Shown piece after piece: positions 44,669 through 52,918 of a stretch of DNA of 64,000 nucleotides (position 1 is its first letter; each line of letters starts with the position of its first letter). A program made the position numbers and the translations under genes. The notes beneath the pieces were generated by a model that ran no database searches, was not told the DNA's origin, and saw nothing but the letters and a program-made list of their open reading frames with translations. Source of the stretch: Nocardia neocaledoniensis (GTDB lineage: Bacteria > Actinomycetota > Actinomycetes > Mycobacteriales > Mycobacteriaceae); the NCBI RefSeq assembly GCF_029868625.1, contig NZ_JARWOJ010000136.1:33736-97735 (forward strand), written 5' to 3'.

Positions 44669-46048
44669 ATGCGCCCCGGTCGAGTGATCGTCACGGTTCT
44701 GTTCGTTGTCGCCGCGTTGGTGGCGGGCTGCTCGGAGTCCTCGGACGAGCCGTCCGGTCCGTCGGTCCTCGGGCCGTGGCACGGTGACCTCGCCGCGGGC
44801 GGGCAGGCCGTCTCGATCGGGGTGAGTTTCGCCGCGGACGGTTCGGCCACCATCGACATCCCGGTCCAGGGTGTCCGGGCCGCGCCGTTGAAAGACGTAC
44901 GCACCGAGCCGGATCGCGTCGAGTTCACCATGCCCGACGTGCCGGGCGATCCGAAGTTCCACGGCAAGCTCGAGGGCGAGCAGCTCACCGGCGAGTGGGT
45001 GCAGTCCGGCCAGAGCGCGCCGCTGGTGTTCACCCGCGGCCCGGTCGCCGGAACGAGCAGGCCGCAGGATCCGGCGCCGCCGTACCCGTATCGCAGCGAG
45101 GACGTCACCTACCCCAGCGGTGATGTCACCCTGGCGGGCACCCTCACCGAACCCGAAGGGGCCGGCCCGTTTCCGGCGATGCTGCTGATCACCGGCAGCG
45201 GCCCGCAGAACCGCGACGAGGACCTGATGGGTCACCGCCCGTTCCTGCTGCTGGCCGACACGTTCACCCGGGCCGGCTACGCGGTGTTGCGCGTCGACGA
45301 CCGGGGAGTCGGCGGGAGCACCGGAAACCTCGACCAGTCCACCTACGACGACCTCGCCGACGATGCCGCCGCCGGGGTGGCCTTCCTGCGCGCCAGGCCC
45401 GAGATCGACCCGGCGAAGGTGGGCCTGTTCGGGCACAGCGAGGGCGGGTACCTCGCGCCGCTGGTTGCCGCGCGCCCGGACAGCGGGGTGGCCTTCACCG
45501 TGCTGATGGCCGGGCCGTCCGTCGTGGGCGGTGACGTGCTGATCGAGCAGAACAAGATCATCATGGCCGCCGAGGGCGCGCCCCAGCCCGACATCGACGC
45601 GCAGATCGACTACCTCACCCGCTGGACCGGCCTGCTGCGCGCCGGTGACACCGCGGGCGCGAAGGCCTACGCCGAGCAGCACAACCAGTCCCAGCCCGAG
45701 GACAAGCGCGCACCGCAGGAAGCCATCGACTCCTTCAGCACCCCGTACATGACCTCGTTCGTCACCTACGACCCGAAACCGGCGCTGGCGGCATTGCGGA
45801 TCCCGGTGCTCGCCTTCTTCGGCGACAAGGACCTGCAGGTCCCCGCGTCCCAGAACGAGGGACCGATGCGCGCGAATCTGGCGGGCGCCCCCGACCCGAC
45901 CGTGCACACCTTCCCCGATGTCAACCACCTGATGCAGCCCACCCGGACCGGCAAGCCCAGCGAATACGCCACCATCGAGACCACCATCGACCCGGCCGTG
46001 CTCACCTACGTCACCGACTGGCTCACCCAGCACATCCCGGTCCGGTAG
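44669..46048 (+). CDS. Lipoprotein alpha/beta hydrolase
   Basis: Predicted exported lipoprotein of 459 aa: MRPGRVIVTVLFVVAALVAGC with lipobox LVAGC. An N-terminal beta-rich domain (about residues 35-130) precedes an alpha/beta-hydrolase domain (about 145-459). That domain has nucleophile elbow GHSEGG, the oxyanion-region LLITGSGPQNRDED, an acid candidate in FFGDKDLQVP, and His in FPDVNHLMQP. This two-part layout is found in esterases of the EstD type. Substrate unknown; extracytoplasmic ester hydrolysis is likely. It lies between pfkA and gatB, 22 bp before gatB. Confidence 0.86.
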   Translation: MRPGRVIVTVLFVVAALVAGCSESSDEPSGPSVLGPWHGDLAAGGQAVSIGVSFAADGSATIDIPVQGVRAAPLKDVRTEPDRVEFTMPDVPGDPKFHGKLEGEQLTGEWVQSGQSAPLVFTRGPVAGTSRPQDPAPPYPYRSEDVTYPSGDVTLAGTLTEPEGAGPFPAMLLITGSGPQNRDEDLMGHRPFLLLADTFTRAGYAVLRVDDRGVGGSTGNLDQSTYDDLADDAAAGVAFLRARPEIDPAKVGLFGHSEGGYLAPLVAARPDSGVAFTVLMAGPSVVGGDVLIEQNKIIMAAEGAPQPDIDAQIDYLTRWTGLLRAGDTAGAKAYAEQHNQSQPEDKRAPQEAIDSFSTPYMTSFVTYDPKPALAALRIPVLAFFGDKDLQVPASQNEGPMRANLAGAPDPTVHTFPDVNHLMQPTRTGKPSEYATIETTIDPAVLTYVTDWLTQHIPVR

Positions 46049-46056
46049 GGCTTACA

Positions 46057-46062
46057 TAGACT
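46057..46062 (+). promoter_or_regulatory. -10 element of gatB
   Basis: TAGACT, 7 nt before ATG 46070; predicted leaderless mRNA. Confidence 0.6.
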
Positions 46063-46069
46063 GACAACC

Positions 46070-47575
46070 ATGAGTGCACCCACGGTCGAGTTGATGGATT
46101 ACGCCGATGTCATCTCCCGGTACGAGCCGGTGCTCGGCATGGAGGTCCACGTCGAGTTGTCCACGGCGACCAAGATGTTCTGCGGTTGCCCCACCGAATT
46201 CGGCGCCGAACCCAATACCCAGGTGTGCCCGGTGTGCCTCGGCCTGCCCGGCTCGCTGCCGGTCGTCAACGAGAAGGCCGTGGAGTCGGCCATCCGGATC
46301 GGCCTCGCGCTGAACTGTTCCATCACCCCGTGGGGGCGCTTCGCGCGCAAGAACTACTTCTACCCCGATCAGCCGAAGAACTACCAGATCAGCCAGTACG
46401 ACGAGCCCATCGCGACCGAGGGCTACCTCGACGTCGTGCTCGACGACGGGTCCACCTTCCGGGTGGAGATCGAGCGCGCGCACATGGAGGAGGACACCGG
46501 CAAGTCGCTGCACGTGGGCGGCGCGACCGGACGCATCCACGGCGCCAGCCACTCGCTGCTCGACTTCAACCGCGCCGGGGTGCCGCTGATCGAGATCGTC
46601 ACCAAGCCGATCACCGGCGCCGGTGAGCGCGCGCCCGAGGTGGCCCGCGCCTATGTCACCGCGCTGCGCGAGGTGCTGCGTTCGCTGAACGTCTCCGATG
46701 TGAAGATGGAGCAGGGCTCGCTGCGCTGTGACGCCAATGTGTCGCTGATGCCGGTGGGCGCCGAGGAGTTCGGCACCCGCACCGAGACCAAGAACGTGAA
46801 CTCGCTCAAGAGCGTCGAGGTGGCCGTGCGCTACGAGATGCGCAGGCAGGCGGCCGTGCTCACCGCGGGCGGCGAGATCGTGCAGGAGACCCGCCACTTC
46901 AACGAGGCCGACGGGTCCACCTCCGCGGGCCGCCGCAAGGAGACCGCCGAGGACTACCGCTACTTCCCCGAGCCGGACCTCGAGCCCGTCGCCCCGGCCG
47001 CCGACTGGGTCGACGAGCTGCGCGCCACCATCCCCGAGTACCCGTGGCTGGTCCGCGCGCGCATCCAGGCCGAGTGGGGACTGTCCGACGAGGTGATGCG
47101 CGACCTGGTCAACGCGGGCGCGCTCGACCTGATCATCGCCACCGTCGAGGCGGGCGCCCCGGCCAACGAGGCCCGCTCCTGGTGGGTCGCCTACCTGACC
47201 GAGAAGGCCAAGGAGCGCGAAGTCGCCCTCGCCGACCTGCCGATCACGCCGGCCCAGGTGGCCGCGGTGATCGGGCTGGTCGAGGCGAAGACGGTCAACA
47301 ACAAGGTCGCCAAGCAGGTCGTCGACTTCGTCCTCGCGGGCGAGGGCGAGCCTGCCGCCATCGTCGAGGCCAAGGGCCTCGGCATGGTCAGCGACGACTC
47401 GGCCCTGCAGGCCGAGGTCGACAAGGCGCTGGCCGCCAACCCCGACATCGCCGAGAAGATCCGTTCCGGCAAGGTCCAGGCGGCGGGCAAGATCGTCGGC
47501 GACGTCATGAAGGCCACCCGCGGCCAGGCCGATGCCGCCAAGGTTCGCGAACTGGTCCTCGCCGCTTGCGCGTAG
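46070..47575 (+). CDS. gatB: Aspartyl/glutamyl-tRNA amidotransferase subunit B
   Basis: Protein of 501 aa that phosphorylates mischarged Glu-tRNA(Gln) or Asp-tRNA(Asn) and amidates it with ammonia delivered from GatA. Family landmarks: [24 protein letters not shown] with CPVCLGLPG (zinc-binding cysteines), [19 protein letters not shown], and the C-terminal YqeY-like tail domain ([21 protein letters not shown]). Full length. It has its own leaderless promoter and is about 28 kb from gatCA, so the subunits are expressed from separate transcripts here. Confidence 0.96.
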   Translation: MSAPTVELMDYADVISRYEPVLGMEVHVELSTATKMFCGCPTEFGAEPNTQVCPVCLGLPGSLPVVNEKAVESAIRIGLALNCSITPWGRFARKNYFYPDQPKNYQISQYDEPIATEGYLDVVLDDGSTFRVEIERAHMEEDTGKSLHVGGATGRIHGASHSLLDFNRAGVPLIEIVTKPITGAGERAPEVARAYVTALREVLRSLNVSDVKMEQGSLRCDANVSLMPVGAEEFGTRTETKNVNSLKSVEVAVRYEMRRQAAVLTAGGEIVQETRHFNEADGSTSAGRRKETAEDYRYFPEPDLEPVAPAADWVDELRATIPEYPWLVRARIQAEWGLSDEVMRDLVNAGALDLIIATVEAGAPANEARSWWVAYLTEKAKEREVALADLPITPAQVAAVIGLVEAKTVNNKVAKQVVDFVLAGEGEPAAIVEAKGLGMVSDDSALQAEVDKALAANPDIAEKIRSGKVQAAGKIVGDVMKATRGQADAAKVRELVLAACA

Positions 47576-47586
47576 GTGTGCAGAGA

Positions 47587-47618
47587 ATCGCCCCCACCGG
47601 GTTTCCGGTGGGGGCGAT
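47587..47618. terminator. Strong bidirectional terminator after gatB
   Basis: Perfect 14-bp stem ATCGCCCCCACCGG/CCGGTGGGGGCGAT (47587-47600, 47605-47618) with a GTTT loop, followed by CGTTTCT. It separates gatB from the convergent lipoprotein gene, whose stop is at 47624. Confidence 0.85.
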
Positions 47619-47623
47619 CGTTT

Positions 47624-48748
47624 CTAGTCCGGGCCGCCCGCCCCGCCCTGCGGGGGCGGAATGCGCACGACGCGGTCGTCGAATTCGCCGGGCTCGCCGT
47701 CGGTCTTGTTGATCGTGGTCACCCAGACGCTGCCGTCGGCGCCCGCCGTGGCGCCGAGCAGCTTGCCGTACTTGTCCTGGGCGATCAGGGTGGGCGCGGT
47801 CGTCACGGCGAAGGTGTTGGCATCGGCGCCGACCGCGGCCAGGGCCTTGCCCTCGCTCAGGGCGACCGCGACGCCGTCGCCGGTGGCCGTGCAGCCGCCG
47901 ACACCGGGCCGATCGGGCCAGGTCCAGGCGACGGTCAGCGCGCCGTCGGTGCCCAGATGCTGGAGCCGGTCCTCGGCGGCGGTGCGGTCGGTGACCCACA
48001 TGCCGTTCTTGCCGTCGCGGCAGATGTCGCCCGCCGTGCCGATGCCGGAGGCCACCACCTGCGGGGTGTTGGTGCCCGACGAAGGCGACTCCAGCCGAAG
48101 CAGTTTGCCGCCGAGCGAGCCGGGATCGGCTGCGGCGCCGGGGTTTCCGGCATCGCCGGTGAGCACCATCAGCTGGGTCGGGGTCGCCCACTCGATGGCG
48201 CCGCGATTGCCGGTGGCGCCCTTGGGAATTCCGGTGAGGATCTCCTTGGGCGCGCCGCCGTTCTTCGACAGCCGGACGACCCGGTTGTCGCTGCCGGTGG
48301 TGATGTAGGCGTACATCAGCCCGTCCTCGCCGAAGGTGGGCGAGAGCGCGATGTCGGAGATGCCGCCGTCGCCGGACGCGTCGACCGCCACGCTGGCGAC
48401 CTCCACCGGCTCCGGCTGCGGCGTGCTCGCGTCGACCGGGGTGACCTGTAGGATGCGCCCCGTCCTGCGCTCGGCGACGAGCGCGCCGTCGCCGAGCGGG
48501 ATCAGCCCGCCGCCGGAATCCAGACAGGTGGCGATCACATTCGGATCGGGGTCGATGCACGGCCCGGTCGGGCGCGGCACCTGCGAGGGTGAGTCCTCCG
48601 GCTTCTTCGGCTGGGCGTCGGACCCACCCAGCGACGGTTCGGTGGTGAACGGACTCGACGCCGACTCGTCGAACCGGGCGCACCCGGCGACCAGTACAGC
48701 GCCCAGCGTCAATCCGACTACCACGCGTCCCGCGAAAACCGAACTCAT
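47624..48748 (-). CDS. PQQ/sorbosone-dehydrogenase-like lipoprotein (LppZ-like)
   Basis: Predicted lipoprotein of 374 aa: signal MSSVFAGRVVVGLTLGAVLVAGC, then a Pro-rich spacer and a six-bladed beta-propeller of the glucose/sorbosone dehydrogenase type (GLIPLGDGALVAERRTGRI, SDIALSPTFGEDGLMYAY and IEWATPTQLMVLTGDAGNP). Catalytic capacity is unproven. Position between gatB and DoxX matches mycobacterial LppZ (Rv3006), and the strand relative to gatB is also as in M. tuberculosis. TAACGT lies 7 nt before ATG 48748, with no Shine-Dalgarno site. Confidence 0.85.
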   Translation of the reverse strand: MSSVFAGRVVVGLTLGAVLVAGCARFDESASSPFTTEPSLGGSDAQPKKPEDSPSQVPRPTGPCIDPDPNVIATCLDSGGGLIPLGDGALVAERRTGRILQVTPVDASTPQPEPVEVASVAVDASGDGGISDIALSPTFGEDGLMYAYITTGSDNRVVRLSKNGGAPKEILTGIPKGATGNRGAIEWATPTQLMVLTGDAGNPGAAADPGSLGGKLLRLESPSSGTNTPQVVASGIGTAGDICRDGKNGMWVTDRTAAEDRLQHLGTDGALTVAWTWPDRPGVGGCTATGDGVAVALSEGKALAAVGADANTFAVTTAPTLIAQDKYGKLLGATAGADGSVWVTTINKTDGEPGEFDDRVVRIPPPQGGAGGPD

Positions 48749-48755
48749 GGCACAG

Positions 48756-48761
48756 ACGTTA
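48756..48761 (-). promoter_or_regulatory. -10 element of the LppZ-like gene
   Basis: TAACGT on the minus strand, 7 nt before ATG 48748; predicted leaderless mRNA. Confidence 0.55.
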
Positions 48762-48826
48762 CCGGCAGTCCAGCGGGCCGGACACGCCTGATCCGGGGAA
48801 GAGCAGCACTGGGCGGCGGCACGTCC

Positions 48827-48832
48827 TATGGT
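48827..48832 (+). promoter_or_regulatory. -10 element of the DoxX-family gene
   Basis: TATGGT, 6 nt before GTG 48839, no Shine-Dalgarno sequence; predicted leaderless mRNA. Confidence 0.6.
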
Positions 48833-48838
48833 GAGTCG

Positions 48839-49675
48839 GTGAGCGTGAAGCCGAATGACACACCCGACGCCGACGGGTCGTCGCAGCCCGGACCCGCCGC
48901 GTCGTCGGCGGGCCAGCCGGTGACCAGCCCGTACGACTCGCCGACCACGCAGATGCCGAAACCGGACCTGCACAAGGACATTCCACGCACCGACGAGGAC
49001 CTCGGCCTCGACCCCGGCGACGAGGTACCCCTCGCGGGTGACGCGGACGACGACGGCGGCTACGGCTACGCGTCGATCCCGCCCGCGGCCGCCGCCTCGG
49101 CGGGCTCGGTGCGACTGCAGCGCCGCAATCGCGAAGCCCGCCGCGGCACCCTCGACCTCGGTCTGTTCGTGCTGCGCCTGGTCGTCGGCTACACCTTCAT
49201 CTACCACGGCCTGCAGAAGCTGACCGGCTGGTTCCACGGCCCCGGCCTCGACGGCACCAAGACGATGATGGAAAGCGGCGGCTGGGATTACCCGACGCTG
49301 TCGGCGGCACTGGTCATCGCGGGCGAACTTGGCGGCGGCATCCTGCTGGTCCTCGGCCTGGCCACCCCGCTCGCCGCGGGCGCGGTGCTGGCGACGATTC
49401 TCACCGCGTGGATGTGGAAGCAGGGCATGGTCCCCGGCTTCCAGTACAACGCCGCCACTCCCACCGGCGTCGAGATCGACACCATCCTGGTCGGCGCGGC
49501 GGCGACGATCATCCTCACCGGTCCGGGCCGCTGGTCCTTCGACCGAGGCCGCGGCTGGGCGACCCGCCCTGCCTACGGTTCCTTCACCGTGATCCTGCTG
49601 GCCGTCGCCGCGGCGATCGCCGCCTACTGGTTCCTCCACGGCGGCAACCCGTTGACGGGCATCGGCCCCTTCTGA
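48839..49675 (+). CDS. DoxX-family membrane protein
   Basis: Protein of 278 aa. Residues 1-95 are hydrophilic and low-complexity (Pro/Asp/Ser rich). Then four membrane spans in the DoxX pattern follow: LGLFVLRLVVGYTFIYHGLQKL, ALVIAGELGGGILLVLGLATPL, AGAVLATILTAWMW and a C-terminal span. Mycobacterial DoxX (Rv3005c) joins a membrane oxidoreductase complex with SodA and SseA that limits oxidative damage; this protein occupies the same genomic place, so a similar role is inferred. GTG 48839 is used; it is 6 nt from a TATGGT box. Confidence 0.88.
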   Translation: MSVKPNDTPDADGSSQPGPAASSAGQPVTSPYDSPTTQMPKPDLHKDIPRTDEDLGLDPGDEVPLAGDADDDGGYGYASIPPAAAASAGSVRLQRRNREARRGTLDLGLFVLRLVVGYTFIYHGLQKLTGWFHGPGLDGTKTMMESGGWDYPTLSAALVIAGELGGGILLVLGLATPLAAGAVLATILTAWMWKQGMVPGFQYNAATPTGVEIDTILVGAAATIILTGPGRWSFDRGRGWATRPAYGSFTVILLAVAAAIAAYWFLHGGNPLTGIGPF

Positions 49676-49685
49676 TCCACCCAGA

Positions 49686-49721
49686 CGAACGGCGTCCCGC
49701 GCAGTCGAGGGACGCCGTTCG
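49686..49721. terminator. Hairpin between doxX-like gene and ilvD
   Basis: Perfect 13-bp stem CGAACGGCGTCCC/GGGACGCCGTTCG between convergent genes; no T run. Confidence 0.7.
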
Positions 49722-49739
49722 CGCTGTTCGGTCGACGGG

Positions 49740-51581
49740 TTACGGCACCTGGCGGACCGCGCCCTTGTCGGCCGACGTGGCGAGCGCGGCGTAGGCGCGC
49801 AGCGCGGTGGTCACCGGGCGGTCGCGGTTCAGTGGCTGCCACGGACGCTCGGAGGCCTCCATCTTCGCGCGGCGCTCGGCGAGCACCTCGTCGGACACCA
49901 GCACCTCGAGCGCGCGGGTGTGCACGTCGACGCGGATGCGGTCGCCGTTCTCGATCAGCCCGATCACGCCACCCTGGGCGGCCTCGGGGGAGATGTGCCC
50001 GATCGAGAGGCCCGAGGTGCCGCCGGAGAAGCGGCCGTCGGTGATCAGCGCGCACACCTTGCCCAGCCCGGCGCCCTTGAGGAACGCGGTGGGGTGCAGC
50101 ATCTCCTGCATGCCGGGACCGCCCGAGGGGCCCTCGTAGCGGACGACGATCACGTCACCGGCCTTGATCTTCTTGCCCAGGATCATCGACACCGCCTCCT
50201 CCTGCGACTCGACCACCACGGCCGGGCCCTCGAAGGTGAACAGGTCCTCGTCGATGCCCGCGGTCTTGAGGATCGCGCCGTCGGGCGCGATGTTGCCGCG
50301 CAGCACGCACAGCCCGCCCTCGACGGTGTAGGCGTGTTCGAGGTCGCGGATGCAGCCACCCGCGGCGTCGGTGTCCAGCGAGGACCAGCGGTTGCTGGTG
50401 GAGAACGGCTCGACGGTGCGCACGCCACCCGGCGCGGCGTGGAACAGCTCGATCGCCTCGTCGGAAGCCTTGCCCGAGCGGATGTCCCAGGTGTCGAGGA
50501 ATTCCGCGTAGTCGGCGGTGTGGACGGTGGTCACGTCCATCTCGAGCAGACCGGCGCGGCGCAGCTCACCGAGGATGGCGGGGATGCCACCGGCGCGGTG
50601 CACGTCTTCCATGTGGTAGTCCGAGTTGGGCGACACCTTCGACAGGCACGGCACCCGGCGGCTGATCTCGTCGATGGTGGCCAGATCGAAGTCGATCTCG
50701 CCCTCCTGCGCGGCGGCGAGGGTGTGCAGCACGGTGTTGGTGGAACCGCCCATGGCGACGTCGAGGGCCATCGCGTTGCGGAAGGCCTTGGCGTTGGCGA
50801 CATTGCGGGGCAGCACCGAGGCGTCGTCGTCGCGGTACCAGCGGGTGGCGATGTCGACGATGACGGTGCCCGCCCGCTCGAACAGCGCGCGCCGCGCCGC
50901 GTGCGTGGCCAGGGTGGAACCGTTGCCGGGCAGGGCGAGACCGAGCGCCTCGGTCAGGCAGTTCATCGAGTTGGCGGTGAACATGCCCGAACACGAACCA
51001 CAGGTCGGGCACGCCGAGCGCTCGACCTCGTCGAGACCCTCCTCGGACACGGCCTGGTTCGCGCTCGCCGAGATCGCGCTGACCAGGTCGAGCGGCGCGT
51101 GCGCGACGCCGTCGACGACCACGGCCTTGCCCGCTTCCATCGGGCCGCCGGAGACGAACACGGCCGGGATGTTGAGCCGCATGGCGGCGTTCAGCATGCC
51201 GGGAGTGATCTTGTCGCAGTTGGAGATGCAGACCAGCGCGTCGGCGGTGTGCGCGTTGGCCATGTACTCGACCGAGTCGGCGATGATCTCGCGCGAGGGC
51301 AGCGAGTACAGCATGCCGCCGTGACCCATGGCGATACCGTCGTCGACGGCGATGGTGTGGAACTCGCGCGGGACGCCGCCCGCGGCGCGCACGGCCTCGG
51401 CGACGATGTCGCCCATGTTCTTGAGGTGCACGTGGCCCGGCACGAACTGGGTGTAGGAGTTCGCGATCGCGACGATCGGCTTACCGAAATCGGAGTCGGT
51501 CATTCCGGTGGCGCGCCAGAGGGAACGGGCGCCCGCGGCATTGCGGCCGATGGTGGTGGTGCGTGAGCGAAGCGGTGGCAT
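49740..51581 (-). CDS. ilvD: Dihydroxy-acid dehydratase
   Basis: Fe-S dehydratase of 613 aa, full length, giving the 2-keto acids for valine, leucine and isoleucine. Cluster cysteines are visible in [11 protein letters not shown] and in [18 protein letters not shown]; also [19 protein letters not shown] near the C-terminus. ATG 51581 is preceded by GAGGAC; a longer frame exists upstream but is non-conserved leader. In M. tuberculosis ilvD is elsewhere (Rv0189c), so its place next to the ilvBNC operon is a local feature. A TAACGT box at 51682-51687 implies a leader of about 94 nt. Confidence 0.95.
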   Translation of the reverse strand: MPPLRSRTTTIGRNAAGARSLWRATGMTDSDFGKPIVAIANSYTQFVPGHVHLKNMGDIVAEAVRAAGGVPREFHTIAVDDGIAMGHGGMLYSLPSREIIADSVEYMANAHTADALVCISNCDKITPGMLNAAMRLNIPAVFVSGGPMEAGKAVVVDGVAHAPLDLVSAISASANQAVSEEGLDEVERSACPTCGSCSGMFTANSMNCLTEALGLALPGNGSTLATHAARRALFERAGTVIVDIATRWYRDDDASVLPRNVANAKAFRNAMALDVAMGGSTNTVLHTLAAAQEGEIDFDLATIDEISRRVPCLSKVSPNSDYHMEDVHRAGGIPAILGELRRAGLLEMDVTTVHTADYAEFLDTWDIRSGKASDEAIELFHAAPGGVRTVEPFSTSNRWSSLDTDAAGGCIRDLEHAYTVEGGLCVLRGNIAPDGAILKTAGIDEDLFTFEGPAVVVESQEEAVSMILGKKIKAGDVIVVRYEGPSGGPGMQEMLHPTAFLKGAGLGKVCALITDGRFSGGTSGLSIGHISPEAAQGGVIGLIENGDRIRVDVHTRALEVLVSDEVLAERRAKMEASERPWQPLNRDRPVTTALRAYAALATSADKGAVRQVP

Positions 51582-51681
51582 GGGGGAGTCCTCGTAGTGT
51601 CGCTGGGTGCGTCCAAGCGTGCGCGCAGGGGGCTGACCTGCGCCGCACAGTGCGAGTGCGCGATGCGTCCGGCAGCCTTGC

Positions 51682-51687
51682 ACGTTA
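51682..51687 (-). promoter_or_regulatory. Candidate -10 element of ilvD
   Basis: TAACGT on the minus strand, about 100 nt before the ilvD ATG. In the 297-bp gap 51582-51878 no branched-chain-rich leader peptide or terminator comparable with the ilvB one was found. Confidence 0.4.
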
Positions 51688-51878
51688 CTCCGGCGGGCGG
51701 TGGTCGCGTCGCGCCGGTGGGGCGTGCAGGGCAAGGGAAACCGGGCTCGAGGCGGGAGTGTCGCTCCGGAGGGTGTCGCCGCGGTGGTGCCGTCGGCGCG
51801 GGGTGCCCGGGTGCCGTCAGCTTACCGGTTGAACCACGCGCGGCACGGCGCCGATTCCCACAGTGACCGAGCCGACGC

Positions 51879-52598
51879 TCAGTCCTGCTCGTCCTCGGCC
51901 TTCGCCTCGGCCTCGGCGCGCTCGGCTTCGACGCGCTCGGCCTCGGCCCGCTCGGCGGCGGCGAACACGTCGGGCAGACGGCCGCCCGAGGCGTCGATGA
52001 GCTCACGCAGCCGGTCGTAGCCGACGGCGGGCAGCTTCACCTCGGAGTCGTCGGACAGGCGGGCGCGCACGTACCCGCGCTTCGGAATGCTGATGCCCTT
52101 GACCTGAGCCCAGTCCAGGTGCTTCGTGCCGACCATCGAACTCAGGTCGAGCCCGGCGTCGGAGATCGTGGTGTGCGTCCTGGCGACCCAGAAGATGGCG
52201 ATCACCGGGAACAGCAGCAGCCACCACAGCCCGACCGGCCAGCCGACGAACGGGAAGAACACGCAGAACGCCAGCACCAGCACGCCGATGTAGGCCAGCC
52301 GGGGCACGCCGATCACGTGTACGCCCGGCGTCGGCGTGCTCGCCTTGCGCGGCACCAGCAGCCAGACGATCACCGCGGCGGGCACGATCAGCCCGATCCG
52401 CAGCCCGAGCGACCACCCCTGGACGGTGCCGACGACGACGAAGATCAGGTACGCGAGCACCACCGCGCCGATGGCGGCGAGCCGCCCCGGTCCGGCGCCG
52501 CGCAGACCGCCGGGCCGCGTGGGGCGACCCGTATCGGTTCCCGCGTCGGTGGTGTGGGACGATTTAGCCGGTGGCACGGACTGATGCGGTGATGACAC
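51879..52598 (-). CDS. PH-domain membrane protein (Cfp6-like)
   Basis: Protein of 239 aa. After a hydrophilic N-terminus come two pairs of hydrophobic segments (AAIGAVVLAYLIFVVVG, IGLIVPAAVIVWLLVP; then YIGVLVLAFCVFFPFVGW, GLWWLLLFPVIAIFWVAR). A bacterial PH domain follows (ISDAGLDLSSMVGTKHLDWAQVKGI ... RARLSDDSEVKLPAVG), then an Ala/Glu-rich helical tail (AERAEAERVEAERAEAEAKAE). It occupies the position of M. tuberculosis cfp6 (Rv3004), divergent from ilvB. Start GTG 52598 is used; the next GTG further in is an alternative. Function unknown. Confidence 0.8.
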   Translation of the reverse strand: MSSPHQSVPPAKSSHTTDAGTDTGRPTRPGGLRGAGPGRLAAIGAVVLAYLIFVVVGTVQGWSLGLRIGLIVPAAVIVWLLVPRKASTPTPGVHVIGVPRLAYIGVLVLAFCVFFPFVGWPVGLWWLLLFPVIAIFWVARTHTTISDAGLDLSSMVGTKHLDWAQVKGISIPKRGYVRARLSDDSEVKLPAVGYDRLRELIDASGGRLPDVFAAAERAEAERVEAERAEAEAKAEDEQD

Positions 52599-52677
52599 CC
52601 TCCTATCCTCGCATCCTGGTACACGGACCCACGCAACCACTCGCGTCCCACATAATGGGATGCAGAGAGTAGTCTGT

Positions 52678-52707
52678 TTGACTCTTCGGTTCACGCGCGC
52701 ATAACGT
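52678..52707 (+). promoter_or_regulatory. ilvB operon promoter
   Basis: TTGACT (-35, 52678-52683) and TAACGT (-10, 52702-52707) with an 18-bp spacer. The -10 is 7 nt before the leader-peptide GTG, so the leader peptide itself is predicted to be translated from a leaderless 5' end. Confidence 0.75.
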
Positions 52708-52714
52708 CGTGTGC

Positions 52715-52762
52715 GTGATCAGAAACGAGTTGCTCGTAATCGGCCGGCGCGTCCAGCGTTGA
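52715..52762 (+). CDS. ilvB leader peptide (attenuator)
   Basis: 15-codon reading frame MIRNELLVIGRRVQR. Six of its residues are branched-chain (Ile2, Leu6, Leu7, Val8, Ile9, Val13), with four in a row. It is followed by alternative stem-loops and a T-run terminator, all before ilvB. This is the architecture of ribosome-mediated attenuation known for ilvBNC in Corynebacterium. Stalling at LLVI when charged tRNAs are scarce should disfavour the terminator. Confidence 0.78.
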   Translation: MIRNELLVIGRRVQR

Positions 52763-52806
52763 GCCTGACTATCTGAGTCGAATACGTCAGCTCGCGTTGC
52801 GACGCG
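52761..52806 (+). promoter_or_regulatory. Pause/antiterminator hairpins of the ilvB leader
   Basis: Arms GAGCCTGAC (52761-52769) and GTCAGCTC (52786-52793) pair with one bulged base, starting at the leader-peptide stop. A second small stem CGCGT/ACGCG follows at 52793-52806. They precede the terminator and can serve as the alternative fold. Confidence 0.5.
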
Positions 52807-52809
52807 CCA

Positions 52810-52845
52810 CCCTCGAACAGCCCTGTGCTGGTCGGGGGATTTTTT
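52810..52845 (+). terminator. Attenuator terminator upstream of ilvB
   Basis: 12-bp stem CCCTCGAACAGC/GCTGGTCGGGGG with one mismatch and one G-T pair, a 5-nt loop (CCTGT), then A and a run of six T at 52840-52845. It lies 74 nt before the ilvB start. Confidence 0.8.
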
Positions 52846-52918
52846 ATGTCAAGGCACCGCGTGTTCAGGCACACCAGTGTTGTCCGGGGTCAGAACGACA
52901 AAGTTAGGAACGAAGACG

